From: Sinomonas atrocyanea
GTDB lineage: Bacteria; Actinomycetota; Actinomycetes; Actinomycetales; Micrococcaceae
Reading direction: 5' to 3'
DNA: 64,000 nt
NCBI RefSeq assembly: GCF_030812675.1
Contig: NZ_JAUSTE010000002.1
Coordinates: forward strand, 62,001 to 126,000
Shown: positions 44,580 to 54,739 of the stretch, in pieces
Layout: the number at the start of each line of letters is the position of its first letter
How positions within the stretch are numbered: the stretch's first letter is position 1
The notes under the pieces: generated by a model
Database searches by the model: none
Told to the model about the DNA's origin: nothing
The model's input: the letters and a program-made list of their open reading frames with translations, nothing else
Made by a program: the position numbers and the translations under genes

Positions 44580-44611
44580 AGGACGACGACGGGCGGCCCC
44601 GTCGTCGTCCT
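44580..44611. terminator. Perfect 14-bp hairpin between the converging SGNH and GNAT genes
   Basis: AGGACGACGACGGG / CCCGTCGTCGTCCT with a 4-nt loop, centred between two converging stop codons; a likely bidirectional terminator. Confidence 0.75.
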
Positions 44612-44635
44612 GCGCTGCGCGGGCGGCAGCCCGGG

Positions 44636-45229
44636 TCATCCCCGCCGGGCGAGCCGCAGCTCGAGCCCGTTGCGGACCATGGGCCACTCGGAGGCGATCA
44701 CCGAGTAGACCACGGTGTCCCGCAGCGACCCGTCGGGCATGAGCTGGTGGCTGCGGAGCACGCCGTCCTGCTTGGCCCCGAGCCGCTCGATCGCTGCCCG
44801 GGACTGCCGGTTCATCCAGTGCGTGCGGAACTCGACGGCGATGCAGCCGAGCATCTCGAACGCGTGGCGCAGGAGGAGGAGCTTGGACTCCGCGTTGGTG
44901 CCCGAGCCCTGGGCGCTCGCCGCGTTCCAGGTCGAGCCGACCTCCACGCGGCGGTTCGCCGGATCCGCGTTCATGTACGTGGTCATGCCGATGACGCGGC
45001 CGTCCGAGGCGCGGCGGGCGGCGAAGGGGAGCATCGAGCCGGCCTCCTGCAGCGCGAGGCGCCGGGCGATCTCGGCGCCCATGCCCTCGGGCCGTGGGAC
45101 GGCGGTGTACCAGAGGCGCCACAGTTCGCCGTCCCGGACCGCGTCCTCGAGCTCGTCGCAGTGGTCCTGGGAGAGCGGCTCGAGGGTCACGAGGCGGCCA
45201 CGCAGCGTCACGGGGTTGAGGAAGGGCAT
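44636..45229 (-). CDS. GNAT-family N-acetyltransferase
   Basis: A 197-residue acetyltransferase of the RimJ/RimL-like branch. Recognisable segments are LEPLSQDHCDELEDAVRDG, the acetyl-CoA region GSTWNAASAQGSGTNAESKLLLLRHAFE, and VEFRTHWMNRQSRAAIERLGAKQDGVLR. The acceptor may be a protein N-terminus or a small molecule. A TATCCT box ends 6 nt before the ATG and no ribosome binding site is present, so the message may be leaderless. Confidence 0.87.
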   Translation of the reverse strand: MPFLNPVTLRGRLVTLEPLSQDHCDELEDAVRDGELWRLWYTAVPRPEGMGAEIARRLALQEAGSMLPFAARRASDGRVIGMTTYMNADPANRRVEVGSTWNAASAQGSGTNAESKLLLLRHAFEMLGCIAVEFRTHWMNRQSRAAIERLGAKQDGVLRSHQLMPDGSLRDTVVYSVIASEWPMVRNGLELRLARRG

Positions 45230-45274
45230 GCGGCGAGGATACCCGCGGCGGGGCGGTGCGTCGCGGAGCCGGCC

Positions 45275-46006
45275 TCAGCCCTTCGTCGAGGCGAGCTTGG
45301 CCCTGATGGCGGCGATGTCCGCGGGAGCGAGGCCGTGGTCGAGGAGGAAACGCTCCACGTCGAGTCCGGCCGCGAAGGCCGCGAGCGCCTCCTGCCGTTC
45401 GGCGATCATCGGCGCCAGCTCGGCGTCGTCGTGCCAGCGTTCGTAGGGATGCCTGACCGGGCTGATCCGGTGCCACTCGTTGATGCCCCGGACGCTGGCC
45501 TCGTACTGCGCGGCGACGGCCTCCGGGGCTGCGGCCGGGTCCGCGAGCTGCAGGAGCATGGTGACGACCAGGCCCGTGCGGTCCCGGCCCGCCGAGCAGT
45601 GCAGCACGACGCCGGCCGGCGCCTCCGCGACCGTACGGAACACGGCGGCGATCAGCTCGGGGAAGAGGCGCACCGTGCCCGGGTAGCCCTTGGGGTGGTT
45701 CAGGTACGGGACGAGCTCGGCCGCGAACCGCGCCGCGTGCTCGGGGTGGGCGGGGTCCTCGGTGGGCGTGTTCACGATCGTGATCCCGTCCATGGCCTCG
45801 GGCCGGACGTCGGGGTCGGTCGGGCGGCGGCGCTGCTCGTCCGGGTTCCGCAGGTCGATCACGGTGCGGACGCCGTCGTCGTGCATCTGGCGCCACCCGC
45901 GCTCGGTGAGCCATTCGCGCCGCCCCATCCGGTAGACCGAGCCGAGGACGCGCCGGGCGTTGACGGAGCCTTCCCAGGCGACAGCGTCACTCGGTGCGTC
46001 CCTCAT
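45275..46006 (-). CDS. Tyrosine/lipid phosphatase of the MptpB-like family
   Basis: A 243-residue phosphatase. The P-loop is HCSAGRDRTG with nucleophile Cys137 and Arg143, the extended HCxxGxxRT form of bacterial dual-specificity and phosphoinositide-type phosphatases such as mycobacterial PtpB. The N-terminus has GSVYRMGRREWLTERGW and TVIDLRNPDEQ. Substrate is unknown. The start at 46006 is preferred because upstream in-frame sequence is made of the 22-bp repeat array. Confidence 0.87.
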   Translation of the reverse strand: MRDAPSDAVAWEGSVNARRVLGSVYRMGRREWLTERGWRQMHDDGVRTVIDLRNPDEQRRRPTDPDVRPEAMDGITIVNTPTEDPAHPEHAARFAAELVPYLNHPKGYPGTVRLFPELIAAVFRTVAEAPAGVVLHCSAGRDRTGLVVTMLLQLADPAAAPEAVAAQYEASVRGINEWHRISPVRHPYERWHDDAELAPMIAERQEALAAFAAGLDVERFLLDHGLAPADIAAIRAKLASTKG

Positions 46007-46026
46007 GGCACCATCTTCCCCCTTCC

Positions 46027-46175
46027 TTGCGGGGTCCCTGGCGCGTCGTTGCGGGGTCCCTGGCGCGTCGTTGCGGGGTCCCTGACGGGTCGTTGCGGGG
46101 TCCCTGGCGCGGCGAGGCCCCGCAACGGCATGCCAGAGACCCCTCAATGGAGCGCCAGAGACCCCTCAACGGGTC
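46027..46175. repeat. 22-bp repeat array, four direct and about three inverted units
   Basis: TTGCGGGGTCCCTGGCGCGTCG repeats every 22 bp (46027, 46049, 46071, 46093) with small changes. The inverse (GCCAGAGACCCCTCAA type) recurs at about 46110, 46132 and 46154. It lies just beyond the paaH stop and upstream of the phosphatase gene. The same unit is at 56736-56780. Confidence 0.88.
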
Positions 46176-46185
46176 GCGGCGGCGG

Positions 46186-47055
46186 TCAGGACCAGTTGTA
46201 GAAGCCCTTGCCGGTCTTCCGGCCGAGTTCGCCGGCGGCGACCTTGTCGCGCAGGATCTGGGGCGGGGCGAAGCGGTCGCCGAGGGTGGAGGCCAGGTAC
46301 TCGGCGATGCCGAGCCGGACGTCCAGGCCCACGATGTCGGTGGTCTTCAGCGGGCCTGTGGGGTGCTTGTAGCCCAGGACCATGGCGTTGTCGATGTCCT
46401 CCGCGGACGCCACCCCCTCCTCGACCATGCGCATCGCCTCGAGCGCGATCGCCACGCCGAGGCGCGAGGACGCGAACCCGGGGGCGTCCTTGACCACCAC
46501 GGCCGTCTTGGCGAGCCCGGCGACCCAGCCGCGGGCGGCGGCCTCGGTCTCCGCGGACGTCTTCTCGGCGATGACCACCTCGATCAGGGTCGAGGCCGGG
46601 ACCGGGTTGAAGAAGTGCAGGCCCAGGAACCGCTCGGGCCGGGCGAGGGACTCGGCCAGCTTCGAGACGGACAGGGAGGAGGTGTTGGTGGCCAGGAACG
46701 CGCCCGGGGCGAGCTCCGCCTCGACCGCGGTCAGCGCCGAGACCTTCAGGGCCGGGTCCTCGGGCACGGCCTCGACCACGAGGTCCCGGCCGCGGAAGTC
46801 GGCGTAGTCCACGCTCGTGGAGAAGGACTCGAGGATCTCGTCGAGATTGCCCTCGGCCGCGCCGCGCTCGATCGACTTCGCCACCGATGCCTCGACCCGT
46901 TCCCGGGCCCCCTGGGCGGCCTGCTCGTCGCGCTCGACGACGACCACGTCCGGCCCGCCCATGAGGAACGCGTGCGCGATCCCGGCGCCCATCCGCCCGC
47001 CGCCGAGCACTCCCACGCGTGCGGGCAGGCCCTCGGCCAGAGTGATCTTTCCCAT
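46186..47055 (-). CDS. paaH: 3-hydroxyacyl-CoA dehydrogenase of phenylacetate degradation
   Basis: A 289-residue NAD-dependent dehydrogenase. The Rossmann motif is VGVLGGGRMGAGIAHAFL. Downstream family segments are VVEAVPEDPALK, LATNTSSLSVSKLA and GLHFFNPVPASTLIEVV, with the catalytic His in LHFFNP. It oxidises the 3-hydroxyadipyl-CoA-type intermediate to the 3-oxo form used by the thiolase. It is the third gene of thiolase-hydratase-dehydrogenase, 4 bp after the hydratase, under the operator at 49233. A general butyryl-CoA role is possible. Confidence 0.88.
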   Translation of the reverse strand: MGKITLAEGLPARVGVLGGGRMGAGIAHAFLMGGPDVVVVERDEQAAQGARERVEASVAKSIERGAAEGNLDEILESFSTSVDYADFRGRDLVVEAVPEDPALKVSALTAVEAELAPGAFLATNTSSLSVSKLAESLARPERFLGLHFFNPVPASTLIEVVIAEKTSAETEAAARGWVAGLAKTAVVVKDAPGFASSRLGVAIALEAMRMVEEGVASAEDIDNAMVLGYKHPTGPLKTTDIVGLDVRLGIAEYLASTLGDRFAPPQILRDKVAAGELGRKTGKGFYNWS

Positions 47056-47059
47056 GTGT

Positions 47060-47944
47060 CTACTTCTTCTTTCGGTCGAGGAATGCCTGCATGCGGTCGA
47101 ACTTGGCCTGGGACTCGAACAGCATGCCCTGGGCCAGGGTGTCGATGAGGGGGTGGACCTCCCGCGGGCTGTGGAACACGGCCTTGGAGATCCGCACGGC
47201 CAGCGGGTCCTGGGCGCCGATCCGGTCCGCGAGCCGGTGGGCAGCAGGGATCAGGTCCGCCGGCTCCACGAGCTCGGTGATCAGGCCCGCGGCGAGGCAC
47301 TCGGCGCCCTTGAGCACGCGCCGGGCCAGGAGGATCTCCTTGGCCAGCGGCTCGCCGACGAGCTCGCGCAGCCGCCACGTCGCGCCGGCCGCGGCCATGA
47401 TGCCCAGCCCGGTCTCGGGGTTGCCGACCCGCAGGGACTCGGTGCCGATCCGGAAGTCGGCCGCGTAGGCCAGCTCGGCCCCACCGCCGAGCGCGTAGCC
47501 CTCGAGCGCGGCGATGACGGGCATGGGGAGCTTGGCGATCCGGTCGAACACGGTCGAGTTGATGCCGGCGAGCGCGTCGTCCCGGCGCCGCTCGCGCAGC
47601 TGCGCGATGTCTGCGCCCGAGGCGAAGATCCCCTTCGCGCCCGACTCGGGATCGGCCGGGGTGCCGGAGAGGATCAGGACCTTCGGGTGGGCCTCGAGGT
47701 GCGCGCAGACGGCGTGCAGCTCCTCCACCATCGTGGCATCGATCGCGTTGCGCACCGCCGGGCGGTGCAGCCGCGCGTGCAGCCGGTCCGCTCCCTCCTC
47801 GACCACGAGCGCGGTGAAGCCGGTCGCGTCGAGGCGAGGGGCGCCGTCGTGCGCCGTATCTTCAGCGGACGACGCCGGCACCTCCCCCGCCGCGGCGGCC
47901 CCGCCGCCCGTCGTGGTCGCGGCAGTGTCGGTGCCCTCCGCCAT
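47060..47944 (-). CDS. paaF: Enoyl-CoA hydratase, probable PaaF
   Basis: A 294-residue crotonase-fold hydratase. Unlike the PaaG-type gene at 8898-9680 it keeps both catalytic Glu, in GYALGGGAELAYAADF and GNPETGLGIMAAAGATW. It would hydrate 2,3-dehydroadipyl-CoA. The first 45 residues are Ala/Thr/Gly-rich and probably disordered; a start further in cannot be excluded, but the ATG directly abuts the thiolase stop. Its place between the thiolase and PaaH genes supports the pathway role. Confidence 0.85.
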   Translation of the reverse strand: MAEGTDTAATTTGGGAAAAGEVPASSAEDTAHDGAPRLDATGFTALVVEEGADRLHARLHRPAVRNAIDATMVEELHAVCAHLEAHPKVLILSGTPADPESGAKGIFASGADIAQLRERRRDDALAGINSTVFDRIAKLPMPVIAALEGYALGGGAELAYAADFRIGTESLRVGNPETGLGIMAAAGATWRLRELVGEPLAKEILLARRVLKGAECLAAGLITELVEPADLIPAAHRLADRIGAQDPLAVRISKAVFHSPREVHPLIDTLAQGMLFESQAKFDRMQAFLDRKKK

Positions 47945-49171
47945 CTAGACCCCCTCGATCAGCAGGGCAGTGCCCTGACCGACGCCGACGCACATGGTGG
48001 CCAGGCCGAGCTTCCGGCCCTCGCCGGCGAGCTCGCGGTCCATCCGGCCGAGCAGGGTCACGACGAGGCGGGAGCCGGAGGAGCCGAGCGGGTGGCCGAG
48101 GGCGATCGCGCCGCCGTCGGCGTTGACGATCTCCTCGTCCAGCTTGAGCTCGCGCATCACGGCCAGGGACTGCGAGGCGAAGGCCTCGTTCAGCTCCACC
48201 GCGCCCAGGTCCGCCACGGAGACGCCCTGGCGCTCGAGGACCTTCCGCGTGGCCGGGACCGGGCCGATGCCCATGATCTCCGGGGCCACCCCGGCGGAGG
48301 CGCCGTCGAGGACGCGGGCGCGCGGGGTGAGGCCGAACCGCTCGATGGCGGCCTCGGAGGCCACCACGATCGCCGAGGCGCCGTCATTGAGCGAGGAGGC
48401 GTTCCCGGCGGTGACCACGGAACCGCCCTTCACGACCGGGCGCAGCTTCGCAAGGACTTCCATCGAGGTGCCCGGGCGCGGGCCCTCGTCGGTGTCCACC
48501 ACAGTCTGGGCGCCCTTGCGGCCCGTGACCGTCACGGGGACGATCTCGTCGGCGAACCGACCGGCCTCGATGGCGGCGAGGGCACGCTCGTGGGAGCGGA
48601 CCGCGAACGCATCGCAGTCCTCGCGCGAGGTGTCGAAGACGCGGGCGACCTCCTCGGCCGTCTCCGGCATCGAGTACGTGGCCTTCCCGTCCCGGGAGAG
48701 CTCGCCGGAGAGGAAGGCGGGGTTGGTGAAGCGCCACCCGATCGAGGTGTCGAACACGGCCCCGGGCTTGGCGAACGCCGCGGTGGGCTTCTCCATGACC
48801 CACGGGGCACGGGACATCGACTCGACGCCGCCGGCCACGACGAGGTCCGCGGCCCCGGCCTTGACCATGTGCGAGGCCATGATGATCGCAGACAGGCCCG
48901 AGGCGCACAGCCGGTTCACGGTGATGCCCGGCACGCTGTCCGGGAACCCGGCCAGCAGCCACGCCATCCTGGCCACGTTCCGGTTCTCCTCGCCCGCGCC
49001 GTTGGCGTTGCCGAAGATGACCTCGTCCACGAGGGAGGGATCGATCCCGGCCCGCTCCACCGCGGCCCGCACCGTCAGCGCCGCAAGGTCATCGGGACGC
49101 ACCGCGGACAGCGCACCCCCGTACCGCCCCACCGGGGTCCGCGCCCCGCCGACCAGAAAAGCCTCAGCCAT
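47945..49171 (-). CDS. paaJ: 3-oxoadipyl-CoA / acetyl-CoA C-acyltransferase (thiolase)
   Basis: A 408-residue thiolase cleaving 3-oxoadipyl-CoA to acetyl-CoA and succinyl-CoA, and probably the earlier 3-oxo-5,6-dehydrosuberyl-CoA. The nucleophile is Cys89 in NRLCASGLSAI. The C-terminal motifs are NEAFASQSLAV, GGAIALGHPLGSSGSRL and CVGVGQGTAL. First gene of the third paa block. The ATG follows GGGAG by 5 nt; an in-frame GTG lies two codons upstream. A pcaF role in protocatechuate degradation is the main alternative, but no pca genes are nearby and the PaaR-type operator precedes it. Confidence 0.9.
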   Translation of the reverse strand: MAEAFLVGGARTPVGRYGGALSAVRPDDLAALTVRAAVERAGIDPSLVDEVIFGNANGAGEENRNVARMAWLLAGFPDSVPGITVNRLCASGLSAIIMASHMVKAGAADLVVAGGVESMSRAPWVMEKPTAAFAKPGAVFDTSIGWRFTNPAFLSGELSRDGKATYSMPETAEEVARVFDTSREDCDAFAVRSHERALAAIEAGRFADEIVPVTVTGRKGAQTVVDTDEGPRPGTSMEVLAKLRPVVKGGSVVTAGNASSLNDGASAIVVASEAAIERFGLTPRARVLDGASAGVAPEIMGIGPVPATRKVLERQGVSVADLGAVELNEAFASQSLAVMRELKLDEEIVNADGGAIALGHPLGSSGSRLVVTLLGRMDRELAGEGRKLGLATMCVGVGQGTALLIEGV

Positions 49172-49232
49172 GTGCACTCCCTCATGCCTCGTTACGCGCA
49201 GGATCCGGCCGGGAGCCTTCCGTCCACGAAAT

Positions 49233-49256
49233 AGTTACCGACCGTTCGTTCTATAA
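49233..49256 (-). promoter_or_regulatory. PaaR-type operator before the thiolase-hydratase-dehydrogenase operon
   Basis: TTACCGACCGTTCGTTCT on the plus strand is identical over 17 bp to the paaA site. A -10-like TATAGA (49251-49256 region on the minus strand) abuts it on the side away from the gene, matching the paaA arrangement. No good -35 was found at standard spacing. Confidence 0.7.
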
Positions 49257-49381
49257 AGGTTCTCACCCGGCCACCCTCGGGTCAACCTCCCGGCCGTCCG
49301 CCCGGCGCCGCCCGGCGCCGCGCGGCCGCCGCCGGTGGGGCGCGCGGAACCGTGCCGGGGCCGCGTTCGTTCTGACCGTTG

Positions 49382-50116
49382 ATGCTCCGATCGCCCTCCA
49401 CGTCGCCCAGCACGCCGCGGCGTTTCACCCGGTACACGCCCGCGGACGCGCTCGCCGTCGTGCTCTACCTCGGCCTGCCCTTCGCGCTCGTGTTCCTGCC
49501 ATTCGACCGCGTCGGCTGGCTCACCCAGGACCCGCTGGTGGGCACCTACCTGCTGAACCTCGCGCTCTACGCGGCCGTCTTCGTCGCCGCCATGGTGGCT
49601 GCCGGGCACTACGTGGTCCGCGACGCGCGGATCCTCGCGACGAGGCCATGGTTCACCCTCGGGATCCTGCCCCTGCTGCTCGTGGCCATGCTCATCGTGA
49701 CGGTGATCGTGGTCTCGCTCGCCGGCGGGGTCGAGGTCTCGGTGAACCAGACCGGGCTCCAGGACATGACGGCCCACGTCCCCTGGTACCTCACGGCGCC
49801 CCTGCTCGTGCTGATCGGCCCCTTCGTCGAGGAGTACATCTTCCGGCACCTGCTGATCGGCAAGCTGAGCCAGTACATCAACCGATGGATCTGCTACGTG
49901 GCATCGGTGGTACTGTTCGCAGCGCTGCACATCGCGGGCCGCGAGGCGATCACCTTCCAGGCCCTCGCGCCGTACCTCGGGCTGGGCCTCGTGCTCGTGT
50001 TCGCGTACGCGTGGACGGCCAACAACCTCATGTTCAGCTACTCCCTGCACGCCCTCAAGAACCTCCTGTCCGTGGTGCTCATGTACACCGTGGACGTCAG
50101 TTCGCTCACCCGCTAG
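49382..50116 (+). CDS. CPBP-family intramembrane glutamic protease
   Basis: A 244-residue membrane protein with about six helices. The CPBP (Abi/CAAX) motifs are GPFVEEYIFRHLL (EExxxR), FAALHIAGRE (FxxxH) and NLMFSYSLHALKN. Related enzymes process membrane substrates or bacteriocin-immunity targets; the substrate here is unknown. No ribosome binding site is visible before the ATG; a TTG immediately upstream is also in frame. YceI follows 4 bp after its stop, so the two are probably co-transcribed. Confidence 0.85.
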   Translation: MLRSPSTSPSTPRRFTRYTPADALAVVLYLGLPFALVFLPFDRVGWLTQDPLVGTYLLNLALYAAVFVAAMVAAGHYVVRDARILATRPWFTLGILPLLLVAMLIVTVIVVSLAGGVEVSVNQTGLQDMTAHVPWYLTAPLLVLIGPFVEEYIFRHLLIGKLSQYINRWICYVASVVLFAALHIAGREAITFQALAPYLGLGLVLVFAYAWTANNLMFSYSLHALKNLLSVVLMYTVDVSSLTR

Positions 50117-50751
50117 GACTATGGACAGACGCCGACTCCTGATCCCCCTCGTCATCGTCGTGGCACTGATCGCCGCCGTGGTGATCGGCGGCCCGCTCGT
50201 CTATGCGGCCGTCACGCCGAAGGCGCAGGACCCGTTCAGCGTCACCGCGGCGACCGGTGCCGCTGCGAGCACGACGCCGCGGCCCGCCTCCGCCGACAAC
50301 GGCACCTGGGGCGTGGCCTCGGGCTCGCAGGCCGGGTACACGGTCAATGAGGTGCTCAACGGCAAGGCGCTGGCTGTGGTGGGCCGCACCGACAAGGTGA
50401 CCGGGTCGGCGTCGGTGGCCGGCGGGAAGCTCACCGGTGCGACCGTCACCGTCGATGCCGGCAGCATCGCCACGGACAGCACGGGCCGCGACAACTACTT
50501 CCGCTTCACCGTGATCTCGGCGGGCAAGTACCCGCAGGCCACGTTCACGCTACGGGCGCCGGTGGCCCTGCCGGACCTCGGCGGCCAGCCCGTCGACGTG
50601 ACCGTGCCCGGCACCCTCTCCCTTGCGGGTGAGACCCGCAGCGTGAGCGCGGACGTGAAGGTGGTGCGCGACGGCGACCGCATCGCCGCCGCCGGCTCCA
50701 TCCCGATCGCGGTGAAGGACTTCGGGATCGACCCGCCGAACCTCGGCTTCG

Positions 50752-52458
<1,707 letters not shown>

Positions 52459-52525
52459 CGGCTGTCTCACTTCGCGGCTCGCGGGCGCAGGAAAGGGCCC
52501 GGGCGGACGGGGGTCGGGGCGAGGA

Positions 52526-52537
52526 TCAGCGGAGCAT
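52526..52537 (-). CDS. Possible leaderless 3-codon leader ORF (Met-Leu-Arg-stop) upstream of the ABC-F gene
   Basis: ATG CTC CGC TGA begins 7 nt after the GACGCT box, so a transcript starting at the usual place would begin at or close to this ATG. It ends 67 nt before the ABC-F start. Ribosome-protection ABC-F genes are commonly controlled by short leader ORFs. Such a short ORF can arise by chance, so confidence rests on the promoter geometry. Confidence 0.35.
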   Translation of the reverse strand: MLR

Positions 52538-52544
52538 GCCTCCA

Positions 52545-52573
52545 AGCGTCCCGGGCGCCGGGCGAGGTGTCAA
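52545..52573 (-). promoter_or_regulatory. Promoter of the ABC-F gene
   Basis: A consensus -35 TTGACA (52568-52573) is exactly 17 bp from a -10-like GACGCT (52545-52550). It is the only perfect -35 hexamer noted in this 158-bp intergenic region. Confidence 0.55.
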
Positions 52574-52616
52574 GGGCGGCCGGGCTTCCCTCGGGGAGGC
52601 CGGGGACGGGCGCCAG

Positions 52617-54071
52617 CTACAGGCCGGCCTTGCTGAACATCTGGTCGAGGAGCGCCACCAGCGCCTCGGCTGCCGGCTGGACTTCCGCCTCCGTCCTGCG
52701 GACGTCGTTGGCCTCGAGGGACAGCGTTCCCCGCCGCGCGCCGACGGCCACATGCCGCTCCCCGGTGCCGTCCGGGAGCTCGTACACCACCGCGTAGGCG
52801 GCATCCCCCCGGGGAACGGCCGCCAGCGGCCTGAGGGAGGACCAGGCCCGGGTCTGCGAGACCCCCATGACGTCCTCGGTGACGGACGTGCAGGTCCGCA
52901 GCGCCTCGGCCCGGGCATCGAAGGGGTAGGGCTGCGGGATGGAGTCGGCCATGCTGACCGCGAGCACGGTGATGAACGACTTGCCGGCCTGGCTTCCCGA
53001 ATACTGTGCCTGGGCCATCGAGGAACCGGCGAGGGCGCCGAGGTATGCGGCGTCGTCGTAGGTGCAGGGCGCCTCGCTGGGGCGCGCGGTGGACGTGGCG
53101 CTGGCCGGGATGAGCTGGGCGTTGACCAGCGGGGCGCTGCCGCCGGGACCGGGCACTCCCCTGACCAGGGCGGCCAGCTGCTCCGGCGTCCGGGAGTTCG
53201 GCGTCGGCGTGCTCACGGTGGGTGGGTGGCTGGCGGCCTGGTCGATGATCTTCCGGGCGATTCCGGCCAGGGCGTCCAGGGCGGACTGGGCGTCGGCGTC
53301 CTGCGCCACGCTGAGCGAGAGGGAGATCGAGAGGGTGCCGGCCAGCACGTGCAGCGTGGCCCCGCCCAGATCGCCCGGTCCGCCCGGCGTTGTCTTCTGG
53401 AGCATCGCGAAGGCCCGCTCCCCCACCTTCGGGGCGGGGAGCATCCGGAGGCTGTACGCCGAGGCACTGGTCCCCTGGTCAATCTTCAGTGTGAACTGGC
53501 TGCAGCGGGAGGCGAGGCTGTCGCTGTAGTTGAAGTCGGACGCGGCCAGCGCGTCCGCGGCGGCACTCCTGACGATGACGATCGCGGTCGTCGTCGGCCC
53601 TCCCGAGCCGGGGCCGGCCGAGGGCGCGACCTCGGACCCGCCGAATGCGGGCAGGGCGCCCTGGGCGAAGGCGACGTTCGCGTCCCGGGCGATGTCGAAC
53701 GGGTTCTTGGCCGCGAAGGGCTGGCATTCGGCGGGCGTCGCCGTGGACGTGATCGCCGGCCACGAATTGGCCGTGGCACCGATCCGGAAGCTGCGCGAGT
53801 CAGAGGCGCCGTAAGGGCGCGTGGTCACCGCGTTGACGATCGCCATGAGCTCGTCGTCCGTGAAGACCCTGGTGGGCTGGCCTGCGGAGGCCCCGGCCGA
53901 CGGGCTCGCGGCGGATTCCGTGGGTGCTGCCGGAGCACCCCCGGGCGAGCACGCCGCGATGCCCAGGGCGGCCAGCAGGGCCACCAAGGTGAGGCGCAGG
54001 CGGCCCGGGCGCCGGCGAGGGCCCCTGACTCGGCGGTGCACGTCCGGGCCTTCATCCGCTCGTCCTGGCAT
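52617..54071 (-). CDS. Lipoprotein with two tandem sensor-like domains
   Basis: A 484-residue protein I cannot assign to a named family. A basic N-terminus leads into a signal peptide with lipobox GIAAC, so it should be an extracytoplasmic lipoprotein. Two similar halves follow: residues about 70-280 and 290-484. Each has a helical start (FTDDELMAIVNAV versus RTPEQLAALVRGV), a Cys after Pro (TPAEC versus SEAPC), a second Cys pair partner (SRCSQF versus RTCTSV) and a closing strand (AGTLSISLSL versus RGTLSLEAND). The Cys pattern resembles the PknH extracellular sensor fold of actinobacteria, but similarity is too weak to claim. Single gene. Confidence 0.75.
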   Translation of the reverse strand: MPGRADEGPDVHRRVRGPRRRPGRLRLTLVALLAALGIAACSPGGAPAAPTESAASPSAGASAGQPTRVFTDDELMAIVNAVTTRPYGASDSRSFRIGATANSWPAITSTATPAECQPFAAKNPFDIARDANVAFAQGALPAFGGSEVAPSAGPGSGGPTTTAIVIVRSAAADALAASDFNYSDSLASRCSQFTLKIDQGTSASAYSLRMLPAPKVGERAFAMLQKTTPGGPGDLGGATLHVLAGTLSISLSLSVAQDADAQSALDALAGIARKIIDQAASHPPTVSTPTPNSRTPEQLAALVRGVPGPGGSAPLVNAQLIPASATSTARPSEAPCTYDDAAYLGALAGSSMAQAQYSGSQAGKSFITVLAVSMADSIPQPYPFDARAEALRTCTSVTEDVMGVSQTRAWSSLRPLAAVPRGDAAYAVVYELPDGTGERHVAVGARRGTLSLEANDVRRTEAEVQPAAEALVALLDQMFSKAGL

Positions 54072-54232
54072 CCCCGCTCCCCTCCCGGTCAGGCTCCCAG
54101 CCTCACCGGCCGCGCCGGGGACTGCCAGAGGAGTTCGTCCTACGATGCTGCGGGGATGGCAGCGGACAGCCCATGTCCTCTTCGAGCCTCCGGACCCTTC
54201 CGGGGGCGGGGTGGGCCGCCTAGCGTGGGCCC

Positions 54233-54670
54233 ATGGCGTACACCTTCCAAGTGGTCATCGACAGCCACGATCCCCACGCGCAGGCCGACTGGTGGGCCGA
54301 GACGCTCGGCTGGACCGTCGAGCCGAGCGACGAGGACTTCATCCGGCGCATGGTCGCCGAGGGCTACGCGGGCGAGGACGAGACGATGACGCACCGCGGC
54401 GTCCTCGTGTGGGCGTCCGCGCAGGCCATCTGCCCGGCAGACCAGGTCGGGGACAGGGGCCGGCAGCGGTTCCTGTTCCAGTCGGTGCCCGAGGGCAAGT
54501 CGGTGAAGAACCGGGTGCACTGGGACGTGCGGATCGGCGGCGACGACAAGGACGAGGTGCGGGCGCGGCTCGAGGCCCGCGGCGCAACGTTCCTGTGGGA
54601 GGGCCACGAGGGGCCGCACGGGTGGTACACGATGGCCGATCCCGAGGGGAACGAGTTCTGCATCTCGTGA
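54233..54670 (+). CDS. VOC-superfamily protein (glyoxalase-like)
   Basis: A 145-residue VOC-fold protein beginning TFQVVIDSHDPHAQADWWAETLGW and ending WYTMADPEGNEFCIS, the typical first and last strands. The group is close to Glyoxalase_6-type proteins of unknown substrate. TAGCGT ends 6 nt before the ATG without a ribosome binding site, suggesting a leaderless message. It converges on ldh across an 18-bp repeat array. Confidence 0.85.
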   Translation: MAYTFQVVIDSHDPHAQADWWAETLGWTVEPSDEDFIRRMVAEGYAGEDETMTHRGVLVWASAQAICPADQVGDRGRQRFLFQSVPEGKSVKNRVHWDVRIGGDDKDEVRARLEARGATFLWEGHEGPHGWYTMADPEGNEFCIS

Positions 54671-54685
54671 GCGCCCGGGGCTCCC

Positions 54686-54739
54686 CCGCGGCTGCCGGTA
54701 CCCCCGCGGCTGCCGGTACCCGCCCGGCTGCTAGTACCC
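54686..54739. repeat. 18-bp tandem repeat at the VOC/ldh convergent junction
   Basis: CCGCGGCTGCCGGTACCC repeats at 54686 and 54704, with a diverged third unit at 54722 that contains the ldh stop codon. The repeat thus extends into the last codons of ldh. Confidence 0.75.
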
